Positions 25,615 through 34,826 of a DNA stretch of 64,000 bases are shown piece after piece. The translations under genes and the position numbers were made by a program. The notes beneath the pieces were generated by a model. The model saw only the letters and a list, made by a program, of their open reading frames with translations. It made no database searches and was not told the origin of the DNA. The stretch is from Pseudaminobacter soli (ex Zhang et al. 2022) (GTDB lineage Bacteria; Pseudomonadota; Alphaproteobacteria; Rhizobiales; Rhizobiaceae). How positions within the stretch are numbered: position 1 is the stretch's first letter; each line of letters opens with the position of its first letter. The stretch is from positions 80,681 through 144,680 of the forward strand of contig NZ_JABVCF010000015.1 of the NCBI RefSeq assembly GCF_014595955.1, written 5' to 3'.

Positions 25615-27344
25615 GCGACATCCTTACCCTCCCCCCGGTCAGTCGGCACTGTTCTGGAGGAAGCGAGGCGCGCGGCATCGACCATGGCGCGCACGGCCGC
25701 GATGAGTTCCGCGCGGCTGTAGGCCCCTTTCTGGAACACATCCATGGCATGTCCGCGTAGCCATTCCAGTTCGTCTCTGCTGAGATCCTTGGACGTCACG
25801 ATGACCACTGGAATGTCGCGCCACGCTGCCGTCTGGCGTACCGCCCGCAAGACCTCAAAACCGTCCACCTCGGGCATGATGAGGTCAAGCAGCATCACGG
25901 CAGGCACTGCCCTCGCGAGTTGCTCCAGACCCTCGGCGCCATTGGCCGCCTCCCGCACCCGCCAACCCTCTTTGACGAGCATCCGGCGGAGCATGCCGCG
26001 CGTCGACTGGTCGTCATCGACGATAAGGACGTCCGGAGTGATTTCGGGGCGTTGCACCCTGGCCAGGAGGCGCAGCAATTCTTTGGGATTGATGGGTTTG
26101 GTAAGGTGCTCCGCGGCTCCGAGAGCAAACCCCATGTCGCGGTCGCCCAATACGGTCACAAGGATGACCGGAATGTCGCAGAGTTCCGCATCGGTCTTGA
26201 GCAACCGCAAAATCGTCCACCCATCGAATTCCGGATTGACCACGTCGAGGATGATGGCGTCGGGTTTCTGCTCTCGGGCCAGCCGCAAACCATCCGCTCC
26301 GGCTGCAGCGGCAATCACTCGATAGCCCTCCTGGGTCAGCGGCTCGGCGAGTGATTTTGCGCCCTCTCGGCCATCCTCCACCACCAGCACTGTGCCGACG
26401 ACGCGCTGCTCCCACACCGGCTGTGGAGCCGCGATAGCAGCATTGGAGTCATTGTCCGGTACGATGACATTGAAGGTCGAGCCCTCGCCGAATTCACTGG
26501 CCACGGTTACGTCTCCGCCGAGTATGCGGCAGAAATGCCGAGTAATGGCCAGCCCTAGCCCTGTACCACCGTACTTCCGGGTCGTTGATGCATCTGCTTG
26601 GCTGAACGGCTGAAAAAGCCTGCTCAGCTGCTCCGGAGTCATTCCGATCCCCCTGTCCGAGACCTCGAACTCTACCCCGTAGCCGGCGCCCAACCTCGTT
26701 CGCCTTGCCGCGAGCGTAATTTGCCCATCCTTCGTGAACTTCGCGGCGTTGCTGACCAGGTTGAGCAAAATCTGCCGCACCTTGGTCTGGTCCGAACGCA
26801 GCATCCCCAGTTGCGTCTCGCGATGCAGCGCAAAAGTGTTGCCGTTCTCTGCCATCAGAGGCCGGACGGTGGCCTGTACGTCATCCAGCAGAGCGGCCAC
26901 ATCAAAGGTCTCGAGGAACAAGTCCATCTTGCCCGCCTCGATCTTGGACAGGTCAAGGATGTCGTTGATCAGGCCGAGCAGGTGCCTGCCGGCGCCGCGT
27001 ATCTTTTCGAGATCGGGCCTGACCTGAGGCTGGACCTGATCCTCAGACTCGTCCAGGAGAATCTCGCTGTAGCCGATGATCGCGTTCAGCGGCGTCCGGA
27101 GCTCGTGGCTCATGCTGGCGAGGAAGTCCGATTTCGCCTTGCTTGCCCTAACGGCCTCGTCACGAGCCGCGGCAAGCTCGGCTGTGCGCTGCTCCACAAG
27201 CTCTTCCAGGCGGTTGTTGAGCTGCTGCAAACTGACGTTCGCTTCGTAAATCGCCCGCGTCTTCTCCTCGGCGATGGCCTCTGCAGCCTTCCGAGCCTGT
27301 CTCTCTCGTTCCAGGCGACGCTCTAATTGCTGGATATTACTCAC
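25611..27344 (-). CDS. Hybrid sensor histidine kinase with two receivers
   Basis: This cytosolic kinase begins with a coiled coil ([19 protein letters not shown]) and has HisKA ([18 protein letters not shown]), a HATPase with [13 protein letters not shown] and [11 protein letters not shown], and two C-terminal receivers. Receiver 1 has phospho-Asp in IILDVVNP and LTKPI; receiver 2 has VLIVDDD and LLDLIMPE. There is no membrane segment. I chose the GTG at 27344 because it overlaps the H-NOX stop by 8 bases and starts exactly at the coiled coil; the ATG at 27425 lies 89 bases inside the H-NOX gene and has its purine tract directly against the start. It is the probable partner of the upstream H-NOX protein. 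Confidence 0.9.
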   Translation of the reverse strand: MSNIQQLERRLERERQARKAAEAIAEEKTRAIYEANVSLQQLNNRLEELVEQRTAELAAARDEAVRASKAKSDFLASMSHELRTPLNAIIGYSEILLDESEDQVQPQVRPDLEKIRGAGRHLLGLINDILDLSKIEAGKMDLFLETFDVAALLDDVQATVRPLMAENGNTFALHRETQLGMLRSDQTKVRQILLNLVSNAAKFTKDGQITLAARRTRLGAGYGVEFEVSDRGIGMTPEQLSRLFQPFSQADASTTRKYGGTGLGLAITRHFCRILGGDVTVASEFGEGSTFNVIVPDNDSNAAIAAPQPVWEQRVVGTVLVVEDGREGAKSLAEPLTQEGYRVIAAAAGADGLRLAREQKPDAIILDVVNPEFDGWTILRLLKTDAELCDIPVILVTVLGDRDMGFALGAAEHLTKPINPKELLRLLARVQRPEITPDVLIVDDDQSTRGMLRRMLVKEGWRVREAANGAEGLEQLARAVPAVMLLDLIMPEVDGFEVLRAVRQTAAWRDIPVVIVTSKDLSRDELEWLRGHAMDVFQKGAYSRAELIAAVRAMVDAARLASSRTVPTDRGEGKDVA

Positions 27345-27894
27345 GAAGAGTATCTCGTTGGGTGATGACGAACCGTGCCGCTGTCCCCGCTCCGTCAGAA
27401 AGGTCTTCAACTTGGATATCGGCATCCTCGCCGAAATGAGCGAGGCACCCGCGGATCAACCCCTCCGCAAGAGACGCGAACGGTCGAGTGGACTGATAAG
27501 TGAGAACCAGACGTCCGGGCTGGGGCACATCATACGTGAAAGTTGGTAATTCCGCCTCGGGGTAAAGCTTGTGCACTTCAACATGGATGTAATCTTCTAT
27601 CCTTGTAAGGAAGGCGAACGAAGAATTCATCCTTTCAAAATACTTTGGATATAGAATCTTGAATCTTCTGAACAAATACTCGCCAAACGCCATCATCAAA
27701 TCGTGAGAATCGATCCCTGTTTCCCTGCTGAGGCGGGATACGAGTACTATCATTTCAGCGTGGTCGTAGGTACCGACTGAGGTGTATATCCCACATGAGG
27801 CAAGTTCAGTCCCTACGAGCAATCGGTCAGCGATTTCGGGAGAGAACTCTCTCTCGACCATTTCAAGAAATTCTGTAAATACAATTCCTTTCAT
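27337..27894 (-). CDS. H-NOX haem nitric oxide/oxygen sensor
   Basis: The 185-residue protein is a stand-alone H-NOX. It starts [17 protein letters not shown], as is usual. The proximal haem ligand is H104 in EDYIHVEV, followed by [11 protein letters not shown]. The haem-propionate motif YxSxR is present as Y133-Q-S135-T-R137. It senses NO (or O2 if a distal Tyr is present; I could not assign the distal residue with certainty). Bacterial H-NOX proteins are typically next to a histidine kinase or cyclic-nucleotide enzyme that they inhibit or activate when ligand binds. Here the operon encodes a hybrid kinase, a receiver and an adenylate cyclase. Confidence 0.93.
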   Translation of the reverse strand: MKGIVFTEFLEMVEREFSPEIADRLLVGTELASCGIYTSVGTYDHAEMIVLVSRLSRETGIDSHDLMMAFGEYLFRRFKILYPKYFERMNSSFAFLTRIEDYIHVEVHKLYPEAELPTFTYDVPQPGRLVLTYQSTRPFASLAEGLIRGCLAHFGEDADIQVEDLSDGAGTAARFVITQRDTLRE

Positions 27895-28207
27895 GATCTG
27901 ACGGCCGGTTGCTCCGAGAAATTATTTCATCTCTGCATGTCCGTAATGATAGGTTTCCGTTCCGGGATTGAGAGCAGGATGCCACCGATCATCTTCTTTT
28001 AGAAGAGATGCTATAATCTGCCTGCTTCGTGTCAGAAGTTAGTTGTCGCTCTTTATAGGTCTGATTTCTCGATACGGCTCTGTAACTATTGTTAACTCGG
28101 TCGATATTGTGGGGTTCGGATCGCCTATCGAGCAACTCATCGGAGCTTATGGAGCAACTGCTGACAACCGAGTTGGGATATGCGCATCGGAAGTCGCCCC
28201 ACCGACG
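27895..28207. other. Intergenic region upstream of H-NOX operon
   Basis: No gene is seen in these 313 bases. The region must carry the promoter of the minus-strand H-NOX operon and the 3' end of the dipeptide permease transcript. A long-range inverted repeat (AACTCGGT at 28094-28101 and ACCGAGTT at 28167-28174) may form a weak stem near the permease gene end. Confidence 0.5.
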
Positions 28208-29086
28208 TCAGTGGTCCTCGGCCTGCGGCGTGAACGTGTCATTCAGGCCATCGCCCAGGAGGTTGAAGCCGAGCACGATGGCGATGATCGCCAGTCCCGG
28301 CCAGACCGCCATCCAAGGCGCCTCGGTCAGGAATTGCCGAGCGATGTCGAGCATGCTGCCCCAGGACGGCGCTGGCGGGCGCTGGCCAAGCCCGAGAAAG
28401 GCAAGGCTGGCTTCGGCGAGGACGGCGACCGCCATGGTGATGGTGACCTGAATGACGATTGGCGCCAGCACGTTGGGCAGAACATGCGCGAGGATGATGT
28501 TGCGGTCGCGCACGCCGAGCGCGCGCACCGCAGTGATGTAGTCCTCGTTCTTGATCGACAGCACCTGGCCGCGCGTCAGCCTAATGAAGATCGGCATCGC
28601 CGAGACGCCGATGGCTATCATCGCATTCTGCAGGCTAGGCCCGAGAAACGCCGCCAGCGCGATGGCTAGGACCAGGAACGGCACCGCCAGGAGAGCGTCC
28701 GTGAAGCGTGATATCACCGCGTCGATGACGCCGCCGAAATAGCCGGCAACCAGACCGAGCGGCACGCCGATGGAAATGGCGATGATGACGGCGATGATGC
28801 CGGCCGCTAGAGACGCGCGAGCGCCGAAGATGACGCGCGAGAGCACGTCGCGCCCGAGATCGTCGGTCCCGAACCAGTGCAGGGCCGAAGGCGCCTGCCT
28901 GACCTCGAGCCAGTCCGACGCGTTGGGGTCGAAGGGTGCGATGAGAGGGGCGAAAATCGCCACCAGTACGAAGAAGGCGACCAGCGTGCCGCCAATCATT
29001 GTACTCGGGTGCAACAGGGCGCGACGCACGGCGGAGCGACGCGTTCCGCTGTGCGCGGCTGGCGTCGGGGAGGCCTGCCCGCTCAT
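28208..29086 (-). CDS. Peptide/glutathione-type ABC permease, DppC family
   Basis: This 292-residue inner-membrane permease has six helices and the EAA loop (EASLAFLGLGQRPPAPSWG). N-terminal features are FVLVAIFAPLIAPFDPN and HWFGTDDLGRDVLSRVIFGARASL, diagnostic of DppC/GsiD proteins. The start at 29086 overlaps the DppB stop by four bases (ATGA); the upstream 246 codons of open frame belong to the wrong frame of DppB. It forms the channel with the DppB-like protein and is powered by the double ATPase at 34826-36454. Confidence 0.94.
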   Translation of the reverse strand: MSGQASPTPAAHSGTRRSAVRRALLHPSTMIGGTLVAFFVLVAIFAPLIAPFDPNASDWLEVRQAPSALHWFGTDDLGRDVLSRVIFGARASLAAGIIAVIIAISIGVPLGLVAGYFGGVIDAVISRFTDALLAVPFLVLAIALAAFLGPSLQNAMIAIGVSAMPIFIRLTRGQVLSIKNEDYITAVRALGVRDRNIILAHVLPNVLAPIVIQVTITMAVAVLAEASLAFLGLGQRPPAPSWGSMLDIARQFLTEAPWMAVWPGLAIIAIVLGFNLLGDGLNDTFTPQAEDH

Positions 29087-30024
29087 GAGCGCAGCCTCGG
29101 GCTCAGGATGACATAGGCGATGTCGGCGATCAGGCTGAGCAGCAGGAAGATCAGCGCCGAGCACAGGACCACGGCCTGGACCACGGCATAGTCGCGGCTG
29201 AAGACGCCGTCGACGATCATCTTGCCGAAACCGGGGATCCCGAACACCTGTTCGGTCAGCACGGCGCCCGACAGCAGTTCGCCGAGGTGTAGCGTGCTGG
29301 TCGTGACGACCGGTATCAGGCCGTTGCGCAGGGCATGGCGGGTAACCACGATGCGCTCGCGCAGGCCCTTGGCGCGTGCGGTGCGCACGTAGTCCTGCTT
29401 GAGGACGGCGATCATCGAACTGCGGGTATGGCGCATAACGATGGCCGCCGCCGCGGTGCCGAGCACGAGGCTCGGCATCAAGGTGTAGCGCAGATTGTCG
29501 AGAGGCGACTCGAAGAAGCCCACATAGCCGCCGCTCGGGAGCCAGCCGAGCGACACCGCGAAGAGGAGGATCAGCATGATGCCGAGCCAGAAGCTCGGGA
29601 TCGACAGGCCGCCGAGCCCGATGAGGCTGACGATATAGTCGACCGGGGTGCCGCGTCGGATCGCCGCGAAGACGCCCGCCGGAATACCGATGAGAAGGGC
29701 GATAAGCATGGCCTGGAGCGACAGTTGCAGGGTGACAGGCAGCTTCTGCACGATCATCTCGCCGATCGGCAGCCGGGTCCGGATCGACAGGCCGAAATCG
29801 CCCTGCAGGATGCTGCCCAGCCACTTCACGTACTGCACCGGGAAGGGTTGATCGAGGCCGTATTTGGCGCGCAGGAATTCGATCACCGCAGGATCGGGTT
29901 CCTGGCCGGCGAGCGCCAGGGCGGGATCACCCGGCAGTAGCTTCAAGAGGCCGAAGACCAGGATCGAAACGAACAGGAGCGTCGGGACCGAGATCAGGAT
30001 GCGCCGCAGGATGAAGTTGAGCAT
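29083..30024 (-). CDS. Peptide/glutathione-type ABC permease, DppB family
   Basis: This 313-residue permease begins MLNFILRRILISVPTLLFV, followed by LLPGDPALAL and LGLDQPFPVQY-type sequence, all typical of DppB/GsiC. The EAA loop reads KGLRERIVVTRHALRNGLIPV. The start at 30024 gives the standard N-terminus; the longer frame to 30186 is unsupported. It is 69 bases downstream of the binding protein gene on the same strand. Confidence 0.94.
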   Translation of the reverse strand: MLNFILRRILISVPTLLFVSILVFGLLKLLPGDPALALAGQEPDPAVIEFLRAKYGLDQPFPVQYVKWLGSILQGDFGLSIRTRLPIGEMIVQKLPVTLQLSLQAMLIALLIGIPAGVFAAIRRGTPVDYIVSLIGLGGLSIPSFWLGIMLILLFAVSLGWLPSGGYVGFFESPLDNLRYTLMPSLVLGTAAAAIVMRHTRSSMIAVLKQDYVRTARAKGLRERIVVTRHALRNGLIPVVTTSTLHLGELLSGAVLTEQVFGIPGFGKMIVDGVFSRDYAVVQAVVLCSALIFLLLSLIADIAYVILSPRLRS

Positions 30025-30092
30025 GTCGGTCCGGAGGGGCCCGCAGTTGTCGGGGGCCGCGCCCGATCGGGCGATCGGGCGCGGCGGTCGGC

Positions 30093-31598
30093 TTAGTTCG
30101 ATGCCGGCTTGACGCCGGTGACGCGCAGGATACCGTCCGGATAGATCGAGATCCCCTTGACCGAAGCCCGGGCGCCATAGAACCACGTCGGGTGGTACAG
30201 CGGAATGGTCGGGCGATCGTTCAGGTAGATGTCGGCCGCCTGCTCGTAGAGAACCTTGCGTGGATCGGCGTTGAGCTCCTTGCGCGCCGCGATCAGCACC
30301 TCGTCCAGTTTCGGCGACGAATAGCCATTCAGGTTCTGGGAGCCGCCGGTGCCGAAGAAGGTGTAGAGCGTCGGGTCCGGATCGGCGCGGCCGCTCCAGT
30401 TGCCGATGTAGAGCTCGAAATTGCCGGCAAGGTAGCGCTCGATGGCGGACGACGTCTCAAGTGGAAGCAGATTGACCGTGAAGCCTGCCTCCTGCGCCAT
30501 TGACTGAATGATCTGCGCAACGCGGCCGTCGGTCAGCGAGTTCTCGTAGGTGATCTCAACGGTCGGATTCGAGACGCCAGATTCCTCGATAAGCTTCTTG
30601 GCCGCATCGACGTCCCGCTCCGGCATCGGGTGCTTGGCGCTGTGATAGACGCTGGACGGAGGAATCATCTGGTTGTCGGCGGTGAATTCACCGTTGAAGG
30701 CGACCTTGTTGATGGCGTTGCGGTCGAGCGACAGCTCAAGCGCCTTGCGCAGTTCCGGCTTGTTGGCCAGCACGCCCTTGGAGTCCGGGCGTACATTGAT
30801 GAAGAGGTGCGAAACAGCGAGGCCGGCCGAGGTGTGGAGCGCAAGATTGGCGTTGGAACGGATCGCCTCGAGATCAGTGGGTGCGATGCGCTCGGCCACT
30901 TGGAGATCGCTGGCCTGGATGCGCGACAGGCGTACGGTGGAATCGGGAATGATCTGGTATTCAATCGCGTCGTAGCCGATCTCGCCGGCGTTCCAGTAGC
31001 CGGGATACTTCTTGATGCTGATCTTGTCGCGCGCGCTGCGGCTCTCGAACTGATAGGGACCGGAACACACGGGATTGGCAGAGAATTCGTCGGTCGAGCT
31101 CCCGGCCGACGGCGACACCATCATCCCCGCGCGGTCGGTGAGGACCGAGAGCAGCGGGGCAAACGGTGTTTCGAGCTTCAGCACTACCGTGGTGGGATCG
31201 ACGACCTCGACCTGCTTGATGGGGGACAGTTCGGAGCGGCGCTTGGATTCCTTAAGCGTCTGCATGCGCTCGATGTTGGCCTTGACGGCTGCGGCGTCAA
31301 ACGGCGTGCCGTCGTGGAAGGTCACGCCCTCGCGCAGCTTCAGCGTCAATTCGGTGTTGCTGTCGTTCCACGACCACTCGGTTGCAAGTTGGGGCACAAT
31401 CTCGAGCTTCTCGTTGATGTCGACCAGTTTGTCGCATAGTGCGGCGAACACGATGCGGCCGGTATAGGTGCCGCCGGTCGCCGGATCCAACGTATCCGGG
31501 TCGTCCTGCAGGCCGACGCGCAGCGTCTCGGCGCTTGCCGATGCCATCGAGATCGCCATCAGCCCCGCCAGGATCGTCAGCTTTGTCGATACCGTCAT
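30093..31598 (-). CDS. ABC substrate-binding protein, family 5 (peptide/glutathione type)
   Basis: The 501-residue periplasmic protein has a Sec signal ending ASASAETLRVG and the cluster C (SBP_bac_5) signature LDPATGGTYTGRIVFAALCDKLVDIN. Further on are ATEWSWNDSNTELTLKLREGVTFHDGTPFDA and a closing YLNDRPTIPLYHPTWFYG. The family carries di- and oligopeptides, glutathione, nickel and opines. The neighbouring gamma-glutamyltransferase suggests glutathione or gamma-glutamyl peptides. It is the first gene of the minus arm of the importer cluster and is divergent from the ROK regulator. Confidence 0.93.
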   Translation of the reverse strand: MTVSTKLTILAGLMAISMASASAETLRVGLQDDPDTLDPATGGTYTGRIVFAALCDKLVDINEKLEIVPQLATEWSWNDSNTELTLKLREGVTFHDGTPFDAAAVKANIERMQTLKESKRRSELSPIKQVEVVDPTTVVLKLETPFAPLLSVLTDRAGMMVSPSAGSSTDEFSANPVCSGPYQFESRSARDKISIKKYPGYWNAGEIGYDAIEYQIIPDSTVRLSRIQASDLQVAERIAPTDLEAIRSNANLALHTSAGLAVSHLFINVRPDSKGVLANKPELRKALELSLDRNAINKVAFNGEFTADNQMIPPSSVYHSAKHPMPERDVDAAKKLIEESGVSNPTVEITYENSLTDGRVAQIIQSMAQEAGFTVNLLPLETSSAIERYLAGNFELYIGNWSGRADPDPTLYTFFGTGGSQNLNGYSSPKLDEVLIAARKELNADPRKVLYEQAADIYLNDRPTIPLYHPTWFYGARASVKGISIYPDGILRVTGVKPASN

Positions 31599-31670
31599 GT
31601 TTGGTTTTCCTCCCTTTTACGAATGCGCCACGCACCCGTCTCCTCCTCCGCGGGCAGCCAAACACACGCG

Positions 31671-31688
31671 TATCTTTTTGTAAAGATA
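31671..31688. promoter_or_regulatory. 18-bp palindrome, candidate ROK operator
   Basis: Perfect arms TATCTTT and AAAGATA with a 4-base spacer lie 73 bases upstream of the binding-protein start in the divergent region before the ROK gene. Such AT-rich palindromes are typical of NagC/Mlc-type regulators. Assignment to the adjacent ROK protein is inference. Confidence 0.45.
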
Positions 31689-31832
31689 GCGAACGAATGT
31701 AACATGGCCCCGAAGTCTAACCGTTTCGATTCCGCTGGAGAGCTCAGTATATTTTACAGTCCACCGGCTTGACGCCGAACGATTTGTTGGCTCATTTGTG
31801 CGATACATTGACTAATTTAAGTTCCGCCCTTC

Positions 31833-33038
31833 ATGGCCGACCTATCCTCGCTTGCGACGTCCCGGCAGATCACGCTCCGCACGGTCGTCCGCATCCTGCT
31901 CGACCGGGGCGCGGTGTCGCGCGCCGAACTCGCGAGGCTGACCGGACTGTCCAAGCAGACGATGTCGGAGGTCTTCCGTCACCTCGAGGATGGCGGCTGG
32001 GTGCAGATGGCCGGCCGGACGCAGGGCGCGGTTGGACGCAGCGCGGCCATCTATGAGGTATGCGCCGACCGCGCGCTGGTCTTCGGGGCCGATGTCGGGG
32101 GCACCAAGATCCAGGCGGCACTGGCGGACATGCGCGGCAGGATTGTCTCGGAACTGGTCGAGCCGACGGACGCAAGGGGCGGACGGCACGTTATCGAACA
32201 GTTGGCGCGCATCAATGCGACGCTGGCCAGCCGCGCCGGGCTGCCGGCCGACCGGGTGCTGGTCGGCAGCGTGGGCATTCCCGGCGCTTTCGACCTGCGC
32301 TCGAAGCGGCTGTTCATGGTGCCCAACATCGCCGGCCTGGAAGGGTCCTTCTTCGCCAAGGAACTGGAAGCCCTGGTGACCTTCGACGTGGCGGTCGGCA
32401 ACGACGTCAACATGGCCGCCAAGGGCGAGTTGTGGATGGGCGAAGGCAAGGGCATCGACAATTTCGTGTTCATCGCGCTCGGCACCGGGGTGGGAATGGG
32501 CATCATAAACGAGCGCCGCATCCTGCGCGGCGCGCGCGGCGCGGCGGGCGAGATCGCGACGCTGCCGGTGGGTGCGAGCGGCTACGATGCCCGCACCTTC
32601 CATTCCGGCGTCCTCGAAACGATGATCGGCAGCGCCGCGATCCGTGACCGCTACGAAGGTGCGGGCGGCCAGCCGGGCCTGACCGTCCGCCAGATCATCG
32701 ACCGCATCGAAGGCGGCGACCGCATCGCCGGCGCCACGCTCGACGAGGTGGCCCGCACGCTTGCCGAAGCGATACTGGCGGTATCGGCGATCGTCGACCC
32801 TGAGCGCGTGGTGCTCGGCGGCAGCATCGGCGCGCGGACCGAGTTGCTCGACCGCGTCCGGCATTTTCTGCCGCTCTGCATGCCGACGCCGCCCGAGTGC
32901 ACGATCAGCCGGCTGGGCAGCCGCGCCGCGCTTTACGGCACCATCGCGAGCAGCCTCGACCTGCTGTACGAAAACCTGTTCCAGACCGCAGGCTACGATC
33001 TCCTACCGGGTACCGACGCGGCGGAGGCAGGGGGATGA
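31833..33038 (+). CDS. ROK-family transcriptional regulator
   Basis: The 401-residue protein has an N-terminal winged HTH (RAELARLTGLSKQTMSEVFRHLEDGGWV) and a ROK kinase-like domain with the phosphate-binding DVGGTKIQAAL and the catalytic-type Asp in VAVGNDVNMAA. The zinc motif of classical ROK proteins (GHx9CxCGxxGCxE) is absent; the corresponding region reads GEIATLPVGASGYDARTF without cysteines. It is divergent from the importer genes and probably controls them in response to an imported compound. The plus-strand GGT and ATPase genes follow. Confidence 0.9.
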   Translation: MADLSSLATSRQITLRTVVRILLDRGAVSRAELARLTGLSKQTMSEVFRHLEDGGWVQMAGRTQGAVGRSAAIYEVCADRALVFGADVGGTKIQAALADMRGRIVSELVEPTDARGGRHVIEQLARINATLASRAGLPADRVLVGSVGIPGAFDLRSKRLFMVPNIAGLEGSFFAKELEALVTFDVAVGNDVNMAAKGELWMGEGKGIDNFVFIALGTGVGMGIINERRILRGARGAAGEIATLPVGASGYDARTFHSGVLETMIGSAAIRDRYEGAGGQPGLTVRQIIDRIEGGDRIAGATLDEVARTLAEAILAVSAIVDPERVVLGGSIGARTELLDRVRHFLPLCMPTPPECTISRLGSRAALYGTIASSLDLLYENLFQTAGYDLLPGTDAAEAGG

Positions 33039-33244
33039 GCGCCCTGCCCGCGACAGTGCCGCAGCGGCTCCCGCTGTTCCGCTACGTCAAGGCTAAGCGC
33101 TGGCCAGCCCCCTCGAAGGCGAAGTCAGCCTGCACAACCCCGCCTCCTTTTCTGCAGAAGCACTCCGACGTGACCATCGTCTGCAACCGCGCGGCGGCGG
33201 CCGACCAGCGCAACAACCCAACGATCGAGAAACCTCATGCATGA
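33035..33244 (+). CDS. Possible small coupled ORF between ROK and GGT genes
   Basis: A 69-codon frame starts with an ATG overlapping the ROK stop (ATGA) and ends inside the first codons of the gamma-glutamyltransferase gene. The predicted product is basic and rich in Pro and Ala with no recognisable domain. The double overlap could couple translation of the two flanking genes, or it may be chance in GC-rich DNA. Confidence 0.25.
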   Translation: MSALPATVPQRLPLFRYVKAKRWPAPSKAKSACTTPPPFLQKHSDVTIVCNRAAAADQRNNPTIEKPHA

Positions 33245-34826
33245 CCGCAATTTCATGGTGCCCGGCAAATCGGTGGCCCTCGCCGAGAACGGCATGGCCG
33301 CAACCTCGCACCCGCAGGCGACCCTGGCCGCGGTCGAAGTCCTGAAGGCCGGCGGCACGGCCGTCGACGCGGCGATCGCCGCAGTCGCGCTGCAATGCGT
33401 TGTCGACCCGCACATGACCGGAATCGGCGGCGACTGCTTCGCGCTCTACGCGCCGGCCGGCGGCCAGATGGTGTCCTACAACGGATCGGGCCGGTCGCCG
33501 CGGGCCGCGACGCTGGACGCCTACCTGGCGAAGGGCTGGACGGCGATCCCCGATAATTCCGTGCATGCGGTGACGGTTCCGGGCGCCGTCGACACCTGGT
33601 GCAGACTGAACACTGAGCACGGACGGCTGGGACTCGACCGCATCCTGGCGTCGGCGATCGAGGCCGCCGAAAACGGTTTCACCATCACGCCGCGCGTGGC
33701 GCATGACTGGCGGCGCTACGCCAACCGCGTCGCCGCCCATGCCGATGCGGCCGCACAGTTCCTGCCCGGCGGTCAGTCGCCGGTGACCGGCGACCGGCTG
33801 AGCAACCCGACGCTCGGCAGAACGCTGCGCAGGATCGCCAAGGAGGGCCGCGACGCCTTTTACGAGGGAGAAGTCGCCGACGACATGGTGGCGACGCTGA
33901 AAGCGCTGGGCGGACTGCATAGCGCGGACGATTTCGCCTCGTTCGCCTGCGAGACGACCGGACCGATCTCGGCCGGCTACCGCGATCACGTGCTGGCGGA
34001 ATCCCCGCCCAACGGCCAGGGACTGGCGGCACTGATCGTAGCCAGGCTGCTCGACGGCTTCGATCTCGCCGACCCGGCGCTGACCGAGGTCGATCGCATA
34101 CACCTGCTGGCCGAATCCACCAAGGAGGCCTATCGGCAGCGCGACGCGCTGATCGCCGATCCCGCCGCCATGACCGTCAGCGTCGAGGAGGTGCTGTCCG
34201 ACGCCAACATCGAGACGCTGCGTTCACGCATCTCCCGCGACCAGGCCTCGCAGGTCGCACGCGCCGACATGCCGGTCCACCGCGACACGGTCTATGTCAG
34301 CGTCGTAGACCGAGACGGCAACGCGGTCTCATTGATCAACTCGCTGTTCTTCGCCTTCGGCAGCGGCATCTACGCAAAGAAGGCTGGCGTGCTGATGCAG
34401 AACCGCGGCACCGGATTCTCGCTCTCACGGGGGCATCCGAACGCCATTGCGCCGGCCAAGCGGCCGTTCCATACGATCATCCCCGCGCTGGTGTGCAAGG
34501 ACGGTCGCACCGTCGGCTCGTTCGGCGTCATGGGCGGCCAGTACCAGGCGACCGGCCACGTCCATATCCTGTCGCAGGTGCTCGACCGCGGGCTCGACAT
34601 CCAGGCCGCCTCGGACCAGCCGCGCAGCTTCTTCACTGACGGCGCGATCAGCCTCGAGACGACCATTTCGGACGCCACCCGGGCCGGCCTGGAAGCGCGC
34701 GGCCACCGCACGCGCTGGGCCGACGAGCCGCTCGGCGGCTGCCAGGCGATCTGGATAGACCACGATCGCGGCGTCCTCTGGGGCGCCTCCGACCACCGGA
34801 AGGACGGTATCGCGCTGGGATACTGA
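33237..34826 (+). CDS. ggt: Gamma-glutamyltransferase family protein
   Basis: The 529-residue Ntn-hydrolase cleaves or transfers the gamma-glutamyl group of glutathione and related compounds. The N-terminal part has SHPQATLAAVEVLKAGGTAVDAA and MTGIGGDCFALY. The probable autocleavage Thr lies in RDTVYVSVVDRDGNAVSL, and the rest matches the small subunit (FGSGIYAKKAGVLMQNRGTGF). There is no signal peptide, so it is probably cytosolic, unlike the classical periplasmic enzyme; this fits processing after import. It overlaps the next gene by one base. Related enzymes also hydrolyse acyl groups (cephalosporin acylase-like), so the substrate is not certain. Confidence 0.88.
   Translation: MHDRNFMVPGKSVALAENGMAATSHPQATLAAVEVLKAGGTAVDAAIAAVALQCVVDPHMTGIGGDCFALYAPAGGQMVSYNGSGRSPRAATLDAYLAKGWTAIPDNSVHAVTVPGAVDTWCRLNTEHGRLGLDRILASAIEAAENGFTITPRVAHDWRRYANRVAAHADAAAQFLPGGQSPVTGDRLSNPTLGRTLRRIAKEGRDAFYEGEVADDMVATLKALGGLHSADDFASFACETTGPISAGYRDHVLAESPPNGQGLAALIVARLLDGFDLADPALTEVDRIHLLAESTKEAYRQRDALIADPAAMTVSVEEVLSDANIETLRSRISRDQASQVARADMPVHRDTVYVSVVDRDGNAVSLINSLFFAFGSGIYAKKAGVLMQNRGTGFSLSRGHPNAIAPAKRPFHTIIPALVCKDGRTVGSFGVMGGQYQATGHVHILSQVLDRGLDIQAASDQPRSFFTDGAISLETTISDATRAGLEARGHRTRWADEPLGGCQAIWIDHDRGVLWGASDHRKDGIALGY

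Noticed and set aside
28094..28174. Regulatory RNA or riboswitch between H-NOX operon and permease genes
   Set aside because: Only one 8-base inverted pair with a 65-base loop is seen; no known riboswitch core or tRNA-like pattern.
31842..32864. Minus-strand frame of 340 codons opposite the ROK gene
   Set aside because: Shadow of the ROK gene with typical antisense composition (His, Asp, Arg-rich) and no motif.
33093..34103. Minus-strand frame of 336 codons opposite the GGT gene
   Set aside because: Antisense shadow; the plus strand encodes a complete GGT with conserved blocks.
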